22,636 nucleotides of DNA from DASYUM01 sp036001225 (GCA_036001225.1 DASYUM010000020.1:1-22636); one strand, 5' to 3'. Positions 1 through 7,858 are shown, counted from the stretch's first letter. Notes: generated by a model from the letters alone, not told the origin. A program made the numbers and translations.

Positions 1-964
1 GGACCCCCGGCAGCTCGGCGTCCAGCCGCTCGAGGGCCGCGACCTTCCCGGCGAAGTCCCCGTCCTCCCCGGCCTTGTCGGTGTCCTTGTAGTGGAGGAC
101 GAAGAAGTCGTAGGCGTCCCAGTGCTCCCGGAGCGTCTGGAGCTCCTCGGCGAACGTCCCGCCCGTCTTCAGCACGTCCATGCCCACGAGCTTGGCGAGC
201 CCGCGGTACATCGGGTAGGCGGCGATGGCGGCCGCTCGCAGCGCGAAGACCTCGGGAAAGCGGGGCAAGGCTGGGAGCTGGTCGAAGCCGCGCAGGAGGA
301 CCATGTTGGCCGGTGCCGCATCGGCGAGGAGCGAGCGCGCCTGCTCGACGAACTCGTTGACGAGGCGCGCCGTCCGCTCGGCCTCAGGGGCCAGCGCGTG
401 GACGGGGAGCGGCGGGCGTCCGGTGGCCTGGGGGTCGGTCTCGCTCAGGCGACCGGAGAGCCCGCTCCCGCGCAGGACGAGGACGAAGCGGTGCTCCTTG
501 ACCGGCTCCACGTGGAGCTCGGCGCCGGGGAGCCGGATCCGGCGGAGCCGGTCTACCAGCTCGACGCAGCGGCTGGTGGGGATGCGCCCGGCCCGGCGGT
601 CGGTGATCCGGCCCTCGCCGTCCACGGTGCAGAAGTTCCCGCGGGCGGCCACGTCGCCCGGCCGCAGCTCGAAGTCGATCCCCAGCGCCTCCAGGACGCC
701 GCGGCCGACCTGGTAATGAAGCGGGTCGTAGCCGAAGAGGCCGAGATGACCGGGCCCGCTCCCCGGCGTGATGCCGGGGCCCACGTGGCGGATCAGCCCG
801 CAGGCGGCGCGGCGGGCCAGCGCGTCGAGACGGGGGAGCCGGGCCGTTTCCAGCTCGGAGCGGCCGCTGTCGGGATGGGGGAAGCCGCCCAGCCCGTCGG
901 CCGAGAGCAGGACGATCTTCGTCGTCGCCGGGATGGCGACGTTGCGGATCAGGTCGAGGTCCAT
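1..964 (-). CDS. apgM: 2,3-bisphosphoglycerate-independent phosphoglycerate mutase, archaeal-type (3' end cut by window edge)
   Basis: The protein interconverts 3- and 2-phosphoglycerate in glycolysis/gluconeogenesis in the cytoplasm, as a metalloenzyme of the alkaline-phosphatase superfamily. About 321 codons are visible, starting MDLDLIRNVAIPATTKIVLL, with an early metal-binding LLSADGLGG segment, the nucleophile-serine region ITPGSGPGHLGLFGYDP near residues 65-80, and YDFFVLHYKDTDKAGEDGDF close to the window edge. These match the ApgM family rather than GpmI or GpmA. The ATG at 962-964 is preceded by a GGAGGG ribosome-binding site (complement of 974-979). The upstream small ORF ends inside this gene, a 16-bp overlap that suggests translational coupling. 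The usual length is about 400 residues, so roughly 80 lie beyond position 1. The family is certain; only the tail is unseen. Confidence 0.93.
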   Translation of the reverse strand, partial: MDLDLIRNVAIPATTKIVLLSADGLGGFPHPDSGRSELETARLPRLDALARRAACGLIRHVGPGITPGSGPGHLGLFGYDPLHYQVGRGVLEALGIDFELRPGDVAARGNFCTVDGEGRITDRRAGRIPTSRCVELVDRLRRIRLPGAELHVEPVKEHRFVLVLRGSGLSGRLSETDPQATGRPPLPVHALAPEAERTARLVNEFVEQARSLLADAAPANMVLLRGFDQLPALPRFPEVFALRAAAIAAYPMYRGLAKLVGMDVLKTGGTFAEELQTLREHWDAYDFFVLHYKDTDKAGEDGDFAGKVAALERLDAELPGV

Positions 965-1140
965 GGAGCGAAGCCCTCCGCCAGCGCCGCGTCCCCGACC
1001 CGTTCGGCGACGTGAACCTGCATCTCGCTCAGGTAACCGAACGCGCCGTCGAACTCGTAGGCGACGAGGCATCGGACGCCGCTGCCGAGCCGGCCGAAAC
1101 GCCCCTCCCTCCGCGCCCGGGCCCCGTGCGCCGGCTCCAT
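949..1140 (-). CDS. Small hypothetical protein (63 aa) upstream of apgM
   Basis: The short ORF starts at ATG 1138-1140 and stops at TGA 949-951, inside the first codons of apgM. I do not recognise a family. The N-terminal third is Arg/Gly-rich. The rest (CLVAYEFDGAFGYLSEMQVH, then AERVGDAALAEGFAPW) looks like a folded soluble protein with hydrophobic and acidic residues interleaved. A TAGACT box lies 6 nt before the ATG, giving a leaderless start in the same geometry as the antitoxin at 8644. There is no Shine-Dalgarno. Overlap with apgM suggests co-transcription. It could still be 5' leader of apgM and not a protein. No signal peptide or membrane segment is seen. Confidence 0.45.
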   Translation of the reverse strand: MEPAHGARARREGRFGRLGSGVRCLVAYEFDGAFGYLSEMQVHVAERVGDAALAEGFAPWTST

Positions 1141-1146
1141 GAGTCG

Positions 1147-1177
1147 AGTCTAGCACGCGGGCCGAGACCCCGTTGAA
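1147..1177 (-). promoter_or_regulatory. Promoter for the small ORF/apgM pair
   Basis: On the minus strand TAGACT (complement of 1147-1152) ends 6 nt before the ATG at 1140, which would put the transcription start on the A of the start codon. A weak -35 TTCAAC (complement of 1172-1177) lies 19 nt upstream. It shares almost all its bases with the -35 of the divergent plus-strand promoter, so the two would compete for polymerase. Confidence 0.4.
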
Positions 1178-1202
1178 GGGGGCGAAGCTGGTTTGCTATA
1201 GT
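1173..1202 (+). promoter_or_regulatory. Sigma-70-type promoter for the coiled-coil/CoA-transferase genes
   Basis: TTGAAG (1173-1178), an 18-nt spacer and TATAGT (1197-1202) are a good match to the housekeeping consensus and the only AT-rich patch in this gap. The predicted transcription start is near 1209. This makes a protein start at the TTG inside the -35 box very unlikely, although the reading frame is open there. Confidence 0.55.
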
Positions 1203-1307
1203 GGCGCCACCGCAGCAGGAATCGCCGTGGCCGCGAGAGTTCCCCCGAAGAGCCATCCCGGAGGGAGGAGCCTCCATCATTCCAGTTGGACCAGCCCCCG
1301 AATCCCG

Positions 1308-1877
1308 GTGACCGCACGCCGCGACCGTCAGTTCTCCGAAGGGCGCGCTGAGCGCGCTCGTCGCGTGGCGGAGCGCGGCCGCGTCGCGGCCGAAGAGTCA
1401 CGCCGGGTAACCGAAGTCGAGCGCGATCGCCGCGCCGCCGAGCAGGCGCGAGTCGCCGCGAGTCAGCAGAACGCCGAAGCGCAGCGCCAGGCGATGGAGG
1501 AGTTGCGAAGCAGCGCGGAGGCGGCGCGCCGCGCCGCTGAAGACGCCCGCCGCCAGGCGGAAGAGCTCCGCGAAGTTCAGGACCAGCTGCGAGAGACGCT
1601 GGAGGAAGCGCGCCAGCACCACGAGATCTTGCGCCGCGGCGCCGAAGACGCCCGGCGCCTGACCGAACGACTGCGGAAACAAGTCGAGAAGGCGGGAACG
1701 GTTCTGGGCGTGCCCGCTCCCTTGGTGGATCCGGCCACGCGGGCGCGCCTGGCGGCGGAGGCAGCCAGCGCGACCGGCCGAGCCGAGAAGGCCGTCGCCA
1801 AGGCCCGCGCGGCCATCACGCGGCAGGAGCGCAAACGCGAACGTCGAGCCGGCCAGCCCTCCACCACTCCCACGTGA
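1308..1877 (+). CDS. Ala/Arg/Glu-rich coiled-coil protein of unknown function
   Basis: This encodes about 189 residues, nearly all predicted helix: heptad-like runs rich in Ala, Arg, Glu and Gln (for example AEQARVAASQQNAEAQRQAM, then RRAAEDARRQAEELREVQDQ) from about residue 8 to 130. A less charged stretch with LGVPAPLVDPATRARLAAEA follows, and the tail is basic. It resembles structural coiled-coil proteins but no catalytic domain is seen. I chose GTG 1308 because codon use upstream (AGA, AGG, AGT, GGA) is unlike the gene. GTG 1227, with AGGA at 1217-1220, is the alternative. The stop TGA overlaps a GTG that opens the orphan copy of the next gene's 5' end (GTGA at 1874-1877), so this gene was once directly coupled to the CoA-transferase. 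Confidence 0.7.
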   Translation: MTARRDRQFSEGRAERARRVAERGRVAAEESRRVTEVERDRRAAEQARVAASQQNAEAQRQAMEELRSSAEAARRAAEDARRQAEELREVQDQLRETLEEARQHHEILRRGAEDARRLTERLRKQVEKAGTVLGVPAPLVDPATRARLAAEAASATGRAEKAVAKARAAITRQERKRERRAGQPSTTPT

Positions 1878-1950
1878 CCGGCGACTATTTCGACTGGACC
1901 GACGGGCTGTTCGACCCGGCGGAGATCTTCGCCAAGCCGGAAGCGCTGGA
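1874..1950 (+). pseudogene. Orphan copy of the 5' end of the CoA-transferase gene
   Basis: These 77 nt match the first 77 nt of the gene at 2047 with 10 differences. The orphan starts GTG and encodes VTGDYFDWTDGLFDPAEIFA followed by KPEAL; the functional copy reads MTSDYFDWTEQLFDPAQIFA. The last 28 nt before the break are identical. Four differences are synonymous and most others conservative, so both copies evolved as coding sequence. The frame then runs into hairpin element A and stops at 2047-2049. It retains the GTGA overlap with the upstream gene, so it is probably the ancestral start. Confidence 0.8.
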
Positions 1951-2046
1951 TCGTCGGCGGGGGGCTGCGCCCCCCTCCGACGGCCCTCGCGGCAAAGCCG
2001 CGGCCTTCGCCATTCGGCGAAGGCATCGGGCCTGCCTCCCCCCGCC
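1951..2046 (+). repeat. Hairpin element A between duplicated 5' ends
   Basis: This 96-bp insert has three successive inverted repeats. The first is G6-CTGCG-C6 (1959-1975), extended outward by GTCGG/CCGAC. The second is CGCGGC-AAA-GCCGCG (1988-2002). The third is GCCTTCGCC-ATTC-GGCGAAGGC (2003-2024). The first two recur, in the same order and spacing style, in elements B (10554-10688) and C (21947-22072). No T-run follows, so it is not a canonical terminator. The G-run hairpin lies 8 nt from the orphan copy. Confidence 0.75.
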
Positions 2047-3391
2047 ATGACGAGCGACTACTTCGACTGGACCGAGCAGCTGTTCGATCCCGCGCAGATC
2101 TTCGCCAAGCCGGAAGCGCTGGAAGGGATCCGGGTCGTCGAGGTCGCCCACATCATCATGGGGCCGGTCAACGCCGACTACCTCGGCGAGTTCGGCGCCC
2201 GAGGTCATCAAGGTCGAGCTGCCGGGCACGGGCGACAACATGCGGTACGTCATCCCCGACGGCCGCCCCTGGAAGAACGGCAACCCGGCCTTCTTCAACA
2301 TCAACCACGGGAAGTACCACGTGGGCCTGGACCTCCACGTCCCGGAGGGGCAGGCGCTCCTGAAGCGGCTGGTCGCCCGGGCCGACGTCCTGGTGGAGAA
2401 CCTCGTCCCCGGGACGCTGGCCGAGTGGGGGCTCGGCTACCGCGAGCTGAGCGCGGTCAACCCCGGCCTCGTCTACGTCGCCGACACCGGCTTCGGGCAA
2501 TGGGGGCCGTTCTCGGTCGGCCGGGCCTCCTACGACGGGATCGCCCAGGTCGCCTCCGGCCTGGCCGCCATCTCCGGCTTCCCCGGCCGGCCGCCGCTCA
2601 AGATCGGCGTCTGGATCGGCGACTACTTCGGGGCCATCCTCGCCGCCACCGCCGTCCTGGCCGCGCTCGAATACCGCGAGCGGACCGGCCGCGGCCAGTA
2701 CATCGACTTCGCCCAGTCCGAAGGCCTGATCCGGGCGATGGACTGGACGTGGCTGCATCGCGACCGCACCGGCCGCGACCGCGAGCGCTCGGGGAACCGC
2801 GACCAGGCGATCGCGCCGTCCGACATCGTCGCCTGCCGGGACGGCCGGCTCGCTCTCGCCGCCGGCACCGACGCGGAGTTCCGCGGCCTGGCGGCGGCGA
2901 TGGGCCGGTCCGAGCTGGCGGATGATCCCCGCTGGAAGACGATCCAGTCGCGGCTCGTTCCCGAGGCCAACGCCGAGCTGTGCCGCGAGATCGCCGCCTG
3001 GGCGGCGGGCCGGACCCGGGCCGAGGTGGAGGCCCTCGCCGCCCGTCACGGCTTCGCAGCGGCCCCGGTCCTCGACGCGGCGGCGATCCACGCCGATCCC
3101 CACTTCCGCCACCGCCGCGCCGTCTTCCCGCTCGACGACGCCGTCTACGGCCCGCTCGCCGACAGCGGCCCGGCGCCGAAGCTGTCGGCGACTCCGGGGC
3201 GCCACAAGTGGACCGCGCGGCCGGTCGGCTTCCACAACGACCACGTGTTCACGCGGCTCCTCGGACTCAGCCGCGACGAGCTGCGGCAGCTCGAGGCCAA
3301 GAAGGTCATCGGCCGCTGGGCCGACCGCCCGGGCGCCAAGCCGCCTGATGGCTGGGCGGGCGAGGGCTCGGTATTCGGGAGCGACGCGTGA
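2047..3391 (+). CDS. CaiB/BaiF family (type III) CoA-transferase, with a one-base frameshift
   Basis: The family moves CoA between carboxylic acids in the cytoplasm. The gene opens MTSDYFDWTEQLFDPAQIFA, then EGIRVVEVAHIIMGPVNADY. At 2191-2205 the family motif needs FGAEVIKVELPG, but an extra C in CCC (2198-2200) throws the frame; the +1 frame then continues to the stop without a break. Corrected, it is about 447 aa, equal to its partner. It shows GQYIDFAQSEGL, where CaiB-fold enzymes carry the acidic active-site residue (Glu here), and VLDAAAIHADPHF near the C-terminus. The GTGA overlap with the next gene indicates a two-subunit enzyme like BbsEF or SmtAB; the substrate is unknown. The frameshift may be a sequencing error. 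If real, the downstream frame could only restart at about ATG 2240. Confidence 0.85.
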
Positions 3392-4704
3392 GCACCGACG
3401 TCGCGCGCGCGTGGAGGGAGTGGGTCCGCGAGCGGACCGCGCCGGCCGAGGTCGCCGCGAAGCCGGAGGCCCTCGACCACCTCCGCGTGCTGGACCTCTC
3501 GCGCGCCAGCTTCGGCGGCCTCTTCTGCACCTCCCTCCTGGCCGAGTTCGGCGCCGAGGTGATCCGCCTCGAGCCGCCCGAGGGCGATCCGGCCCGGCGC
3601 TTCTCGCCCGAGGGCCTCGCCGTCGAGGGGACCGGCCTCGCCTACCTGGTCGAAGGCCGCAACAAGCTCGCCGCCACCTGCGCCCTCGAGCGGCCGGAAG
3701 GGCGCGAGCTGTTCCGCCGGCTGGTCGGCCGGGTGGACGTGGTGGTGGAGACGTTCCGGCCGGCCCAGCTGGACGAGTGGGGGATCGGCTATCGCCAGTG
3801 CGCGGCCGCGCATCCCGGGCTGGTCTGGGTCGCGCTCGCCACCCACGGCCAGTTCGGCCCCCGGGCGCGGCAGCCGATCCCCGACTACGACGTCACCAAC
3901 CAGGCGCTCTCGGGGGTCGTCTTCGCCACCGGGGAGATGCCGGCCGCCGGCGACGCGCAGCCGTGGGAGGTCCCGACCAAGATCGGGGCCTGGATGGGCT
4001 GGTACGTGGCCGGCGCCTGGGCGGCCTTCGCGACGCTCCTGGCCCTGCGCCACCGCCGCCGGAGCGGGCGCGGCCAGCTGGTGGACGTCTCGGGGGCCGA
4101 GGGGCTCATGCGTCTCTGCAACTACAACCTGGTCTGGCACGCGATGTACGGCAAGCAGCTCTTCCGCGTCGGCAACCTGGACCTCGGCATCTATCCGTAC
4201 GGGATCGTGAAGACCCGGGACGGCCACGCCTTCGTGGCCGGCTTCTCCGACGTGAACTTCCGCGCCCTCTGCGCGATCATGGAGCGTCCCGAGCTGCCGG
4301 CCGATCCCCGCTTCGCGACGTTCCTGGACCGGGCCAAGCTCGAGAACATGCTCCCGCTCCAGGCCGAGATCGAGCGCTGGTCCACCCGTTACACCGCCGA
4401 CGAGATCCTCGCCCGGGTCCAGGCCTACCGCGAGGCGGGGGTCGTGGCCACCGCCAAGGCCAACACGCCGGGCGAGGTGCTGGAGGAGGCCCACTGGCGG
4501 GAGCGGGGCGCGCTCCAGGTGGTCGAGGACGCCGTCTACGGCCGGCTCCTGCTCCAGGCGCCGCCGCTCCACATGTCGGAGACGCCGCCCCGGATCCGCT
4601 GGGCCTGCCGGCCGGTCGGCGCCGACACCGAGTTCGTCTACGGCAAGTATCTGGGGCTGGGGCGCCAGGCCCTGGCCGACCTGCGCGCCCAGGGTATTGT
4701 CTGA
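3388..4704 (+). CDS. CaiB/BaiF family (type III) CoA-transferase, second subunit
   Basis: This 438-aa cytoplasmic enzyme opens MSTDVARAWREWVRERTAPA, then HLRVLDLSRASFGGLFCTSL and LAEFGAEVIRLEPPEGDPAR, the hallmark N-terminal Rossmann part of family III CoA-transferases. LVDVSGAEGLMRL (near residue 230) is the active-site helix, again with Glu. The C-terminal part (VVEDAVYGRLLLQAPPLHMS) closes the two-domain fold. GTG 3388 overlaps the stop of the preceding paralogue, so the two are translated together and probably form a heteromer. Candidate reactions are succinyl-CoA-dependent activation of an aromatic or dicarboxylic acid; nothing nearby fixes the substrate. The following 94 bp (4705-4798) to the convergent GNAT gene hold only a weak CGCTCG/CGAGCG inverted repeat and a T5 run. 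Confidence 0.92.
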   Translation: MSTDVARAWREWVRERTAPAEVAAKPEALDHLRVLDLSRASFGGLFCTSLLAEFGAEVIRLEPPEGDPARRFSPEGLAVEGTGLAYLVEGRNKLAATCALERPEGRELFRRLVGRVDVVVETFRPAQLDEWGIGYRQCAAAHPGLVWVALATHGQFGPRARQPIPDYDVTNQALSGVVFATGEMPAAGDAQPWEVPTKIGAWMGWYVAGAWAAFATLLALRHRRRSGRGQLVDVSGAEGLMRLCNYNLVWHAMYGKQLFRVGNLDLGIYPYGIVKTRDGHAFVAGFSDVNFRALCAIMERPELPADPRFATFLDRAKLENMLPLQAEIERWSTRYTADEILARVQAYREAGVVATAKANTPGEVLEEAHWRERGALQVVEDAVYGRLLLQAPPLHMSETPPRIRWACRPVGADTEFVYGKYLGLGRQALADLRAQGIV

Positions 4705-4798
4705 GGAAGTGCTCCCACCCTGGCCGATCTTCTCCGCCTGGCCTCGCGCTCGCGCTGCTGGATCAGTTTTTCGAGCGGGCGACCGTCGGCCGCTGACC

Positions 4799-5449
4799 TC
4801 AGGCGGAGCCGAGCTCCCGGGCGAGCGCGTAGACGGCCGTCCCGGACGGTAGCGCGATCGACGCCACCTCCGCGAAGCCGAGCCGCGCGTAGAAGGGGAG
4901 CGGGTCGGCGCCGCAGAAGAGGTGGACCCCGGCGATCCCGCGCCGGCGGAGGTCGTCGGTGTAGCGGCTGACCAGCGCGGCGCCGAGCCCTCGGTGACGA
5001 AACGGCGCGTCCACGTTCATGTGGAGGTGGGCCGGGGACTCGACCAGGAGCCGCCGGCGGACGGCGGCGGGGAAGCGCTGCTCGACCCCCGGCATCAGGC
5101 CGAGCGCCCGCCGTACGAAGCGGCGGGTGTCGGCGTTCCACGGGTAGCGGCGCCCGGCGACCCGGACGAGCAGCGGCAGCGCGAAGGCCAGCGGGCGGGC
5201 GCGCTCGAAGGCGACCGTGTCCGGGCAGCCGGTCAGGTAGCCGGCCACCCGGTCCCCGACCTCGGCCACGTAGGTCCACTCCGGCGCCAGCCGCTGGTAG
5301 GGCCCGATCCACAGCTCGCCGAAGAACGGCCAGCGGTCGGGTGCGATGGGCTCGCCGCCGGCGCCCGTCCGGCAGCAGATCTCGCGGATCGCGCCCCAGT
5401 CCTCGCCGGTGCCCGCGACGCGGATGCGCGGAGCCTCGCGGACGGTCAT
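4799..5449 (-). CDS. GNAT-family N-acetyltransferase
   Basis: This 216-aa protein transfers an acetyl group from acetyl-CoA to an unknown amine. Early on, IREICCRTGAGGEPI begins the GNAT fold. WTYVAEVGDRVAGYLTGCPD forms the central strands. HLHMNVDAPFRHRGLGAALV holds the pyrophosphate-binding R-x-x-G-L-G/A loop near residue 150, and FYARLGFAEVASIAL is the typical C-terminal 'Y-x-x-x-G-F' segment. I chose ATG 5447-5449 (MTVREAPRIRVA); an upstream ATG at 5530 would overlap the divergent gene's promoter. A TATCCT box (complement of 5458-5463) lies 8 nt before the ATG, so the message would have almost no leader. It stands alone, divergent from the DUF1015 gene and convergent with the CoA-transferase. 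Confidence 0.85.
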   Translation of the reverse strand: MTVREAPRIRVAGTGEDWGAIREICCRTGAGGEPIAPDRWPFFGELWIGPYQRLAPEWTYVAEVGDRVAGYLTGCPDTVAFERARPLAFALPLLVRVAGRRYPWNADTRRFVRRALGLMPGVEQRFPAAVRRRLLVESPAHLHMNVDAPFRHRGLGAALVSRYTDDLRRRGIAGVHLFCGADPLPFYARLGFAEVASIALPSGTAVYALARELGSA

Positions 5450-5485
5450 CGTCCGCCAGGATAACCCGGCCGGCCGGGCGACACC

Positions 5486-5515
5486 TTGACGCTTCGCCGT
5501 CGCGCGGCATAGGGT
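5486..5515 (+). promoter_or_regulatory. Promoter of the DUF1015 gene (leaderless)
   Basis: TTGACG (5486-5491), an 18-nt spacer and TAGGGT (5510-5515) match the consensus in the important positions. The -10 ends 7 nt before GTG 5523, so the transcript is expected to begin at or next to that codon. Confidence 0.5.
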
Positions 5516-5522
5516 GCGGGGC

Positions 5523-6743
5523 GTGAACATCGCGCCCTTCCGCGGCTACCGCTACGACCTCGCCCGCGTCGGCGACCCCTCGTCGGTGGTGGCGCCGCCC
5601 TACGACCAGATCAGCCCCGAGCTGCAGGCGACGCTCTACGCGATGTCACCCTGGAACATCGTCCGGACGACGCTGCCCCGCGAGGGGTACGCGGCGGCCC
5701 GGGCGGCGCTCGATGCCTGGCTGGCCGCCGGGGTGGTGACCCGTGAGGCCGGGCCGGCGATCTATCCCTACACCCAGGAGTATGCGGTCGGCGGTCGGGT
5801 GGTGACCCGCGCCGGATTCGTCGCCCTCGGGGAGGTCACCGAGTACGGCGCGGGGATCGTCCGGCCCCACGAGCGCACCCACGCGGGCCCGAAGGAGGAC
5901 CGGCTCCGGCTGCTGGAAGCGAGCGGGGCCGACATCGGGTTGCTGTTCATGCTGCTCGACGACCCGACGGGTGCCATCCGGGCCGCGGCCGCCCCCGAGG
6001 GGCCGCCCCTCGTCGAGGCCCGCGACCTCCGGGGTGAGCGGCACCGGCTGTGGCGTGTGACGGACCCGGCGGCGGTCGGCCGGGTGCAGGCGCTCATGGC
6101 GGACCGCTCGGTGATCATCGCCGACGGCCACCACCGCTACGAGACGGCGGTGGCCTACCGCCGGCAGCGGCCGGAGGCGCGCTACAAGCTGATGGCCTTC
6201 TTCGCGCTCGACGGGCCCGGAATGACGATCTTCCCGAACCATCGCCTCGTCCACGACGTCGAGGGGTTCTCGCTGGCGCGGCTGCTCGCCGGGGCTGCCC
6301 GGTGGTTCGAGGCGCACCCGCTCCCCGCCGCCATCCGGCCGGAGCCGGGGGCGATCGTCGTCGTGGCCGGCCGCGAGCCCGAGGGCGCCATCCTGCGCCT
6401 CCGCCCGGAGGCGGCCGACCGGATCCCGTGGCCGGCCGGCACCTCGGCCGCCTGGCGGCGGCTCGCCGTCTCGGTCCTCCACGAGGGACTCCTGAAGCCC
6501 TTCCTCGAGATCACCGACGCCAAGCTCGAGGCGAAGAGCCACGTGGACTACACGGCCGACGCCGACGAGGCGCTCGCCCTGGTGCGCAAGGGCGCCTATC
6601 AGGCGGCGCTCCTGATCCCGCCCACCACGCCCGACGAGCTGCGGGCGGTCGTCGCCGAGGGCGAGGTGCTCCCGCAGAAGTCCACGCACTTCTACCCGAA
6701 GCTGCTCGACGGCCTGGTCTTCTACCGCCTCGGCGAGGAGTGA
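5523..6743 (+). CDS. DUF1015 family protein
   Basis: This 406-aa protein belongs to DUF1015, a widespread family of uncertain function sometimes labelled SpoVR-like or HPr-kinase-like without proof. It opens VNIAPFRGYRYDLARVGDPS with the family's SVVAPPYDQISPELQATLYA, then a conserved central VRPHERTHAGPKEDRLRLLE, and the signature SVIIADGHHRYETAVAYR near residue 200. The last part (LPQKSTHFYPKLLDGLVFYR) is also diagnostic. Length is normal. An in-frame GTG at 5514 lies inside the -10 box, so GTG 5523 is preferred. It is convergent with the fba operon, and the gap between them is filled by repeat R1. Catalytic activity is unknown. Confidence 0.88.
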   Translation: MNIAPFRGYRYDLARVGDPSSVVAPPYDQISPELQATLYAMSPWNIVRTTLPREGYAAARAALDAWLAAGVVTREAGPAIYPYTQEYAVGGRVVTRAGFVALGEVTEYGAGIVRPHERTHAGPKEDRLRLLEASGADIGLLFMLLDDPTGAIRAAAAPEGPPLVEARDLRGERHRLWRVTDPAAVGRVQALMADRSVIIADGHHRYETAVAYRRQRPEARYKLMAFFALDGPGMTIFPNHRLVHDVEGFSLARLLAGAARWFEAHPLPAAIRPEPGAIVVVAGREPEGAILRLRPEAADRIPWPAGTSAAWRRLAVSVLHEGLLKPFLEITDAKLEAKSHVDYTADADEALALVRKGAYQAALLIPPTTPDELRAVVAEGEVLPQKSTHFYPKLLDGLVFYRLGEE

Positions 6744-6747
6744 CCCC

Positions 6748-6921
6748 CCGGGCCGAGACCCGAGCAGATCAAGGACGCAGGCCCGACGGGCGCCGAGGCG
6801 TATGCCGCATATGCGCGCCGCCGGACGTCGCGGGGCTGGGGCCCCGCCGTCCGGGGAGCGCGGTCCCGAAATGAGGCGCCCGGAGGGTCGAGGACGCCGA
6901 GATGCGACGGGTATCGGCCCG
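6748..6921 (+). repeat. Intergenic repeat R1 (about 173 bp)
   Basis: This aligns without gaps to R2 at 16168-16341 over its whole length. Conserved blocks include GAGGCGTATGCCGC, CCGGACGTCGCGGGGC, GCCCCGCCGTCCGG and GAGGACGCCG. There are two hairpins. The first pairs around GCGTAT...ATATGC, while R2 has GTATGC...GCATGC, so the bases change but pairing is kept. The second is CGGGGC-TGGG-GCCCCG inside CCGGACG/CGTCCGG. It fills the gap between the convergent DUF1015 and fba genes. No T-run and no ORF with coding character are present. Confidence 0.75.
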
Positions 6922-6928
6922 GGGGCGG

Positions 6929-7858
6929 CTACTTCACGCTGCCGGCGTAGATGTCCATGATCGTCCGGAGGAGGCGCAGCGCGTCGGCGCGCTTCCGCTG
7001 GAACGAGTTACGGCCGATGATCGAGCCGAACCCGCCGCCGTCGCGGATCGCCCGCACCTCCTCGTAGACCGCCTCGTCGCTCTCCTGGGCGGGCCCGCCC
7101 GAGAAGATGACGACGCGCCGCCCGTCGAAGCAGCTCTGGACGACGTGACGGACCCGCTCGGCCAGCGTGCCGATCGGGATGCCCTGAGCCTCGTAGACCT
7201 TCTTGGCCGCCGCCTGCTCGAGGTTCGCCGACGGCAGCTTCACCTTGATGACGTGGGCCCCCAGCTGGGCCGCGATGTGGGCGGCGTAGGCGGTCACGTC
7301 GATGGCGGTCTCGCCGGTCTTGGACAGCCCCGAGCCGCGGGGGTAGGACCAGATGACCACCGCCAGGCCGTGGGCCTTGGCCTCTTCGGCGATGGCCCGG
7401 ATCTGGCCGTACATCTCGAGGCGGTGGCTGGAGCCGGGATAGATCGTGAAGCCGACCGCAACGCAGCCGAGCCGGAGGGCGTCGCCCACGCTGGCGGTGA
7501 TCGCCTGGGCGGGATCCGGCTCCTCGAGGAGAACGTCGTGGTTGTTGAGCTTCAGGATGACCGGGATCTGGCCCGCGTAGTCGCGGGCGCCGGCCTCCAG
7601 GAAGCCGAGCGGCGCCGCGTAGGCGCTGCAGCCGGCCTCGATGGCCAGCTCGAAATGGTAGCGGGGGTCGTAGGCCGGCGGGTTCGGCGCGAAGCTCCGG
7701 CCCGGCCCGTGCTCGAAGCCCTGGTCCACGGGCAGGATCACCAGCTTGCCCGTTCCGCCGAGCCGGCCGTGCATCAGGAGCCGGGCCAGGTTGGTCAGGG
7801 TGCCCGGGCTGTCGCTGCCGTACCAGCCCAAGATCTCGTGAATGCGGCTCGCGTTCAT
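6929..7858 (-). CDS. fbaB: Class I fructose-bisphosphate aldolase, DhnA/FbaB type
   Basis: The enzyme cleaves fructose-1,6-bisphosphate to dihydroxyacetone phosphate and glyceraldehyde-3-phosphate, or condenses them, in the cytoplasm. It is 309 aa. LVILPVDQGFEHGPGRSFAP (residues 39-58) is the DhnA-type N-terminal signature. AHVIKVKLP contains the probable Schiff-base lysine (about residue 205). VVIFSGGPAQ and GSIIGRNSFQR provide the phosphate-binding loops. ATG 7856-7858 overlaps the stop of an orphan fbp end (ATGA), showing that fbp and fba were once directly coupled. The SD-like GGAGG lies in that orphan copy. It is the last gene of the rpiA-gnd-pgl-fbp-fba series and is now separated from fbp by a TA pair. 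Confidence 0.93.
   Translation of the reverse strand: MNASRIHEILGWYGSDSPGTLTNLARLLMHGRLGGTGKLVILPVDQGFEHGPGRSFAPNPPAYDPRYHFELAIEAGCSAYAAPLGFLEAGARDYAGQIPVILKLNNHDVLLEEPDPAQAITASVGDALRLGCVAVGFTIYPGSSHRLEMYGQIRAIAEEAKAHGLAVVIWSYPRGSGLSKTGETAIDVTAYAAHIAAQLGAHVIKVKLPSANLEQAAAKKVYEAQGIPIGTLAERVRHVVQSCFDGRRVVIFSGGPAQESDEAVYEEVRAIRDGGGFGSIIGRNSFQRKRADALRLLRTIMDIYAGSVK

Noticed and set aside
92..1015. Plus-strand open frame opposite apgM
   Set aside because: The minus strand encodes an unmistakable phosphoglycerate mutase; the plus frame is its high-GC shadow.
1210..1307. Riboswitch or T-box leader before the coiled-coil gene
   Set aside because: There is a GGAGG/CCTCC pairing, but no T-box sequence or known aptamer motif.
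1951..2046. Rho-independent terminator at the G6/C6 hairpins (elements A-C and 20114-20137)
   Set aside because: None is followed by a T-run, and one lies inside an operon; at most attenuation or mRNA stability.
4705..4798. Remnant gene between the CoA-transferase and GNAT genes
   Set aside because: A minus-strand frame reads LEKLIQQREREARRRR, but there is no start, no family and only 94 bp.
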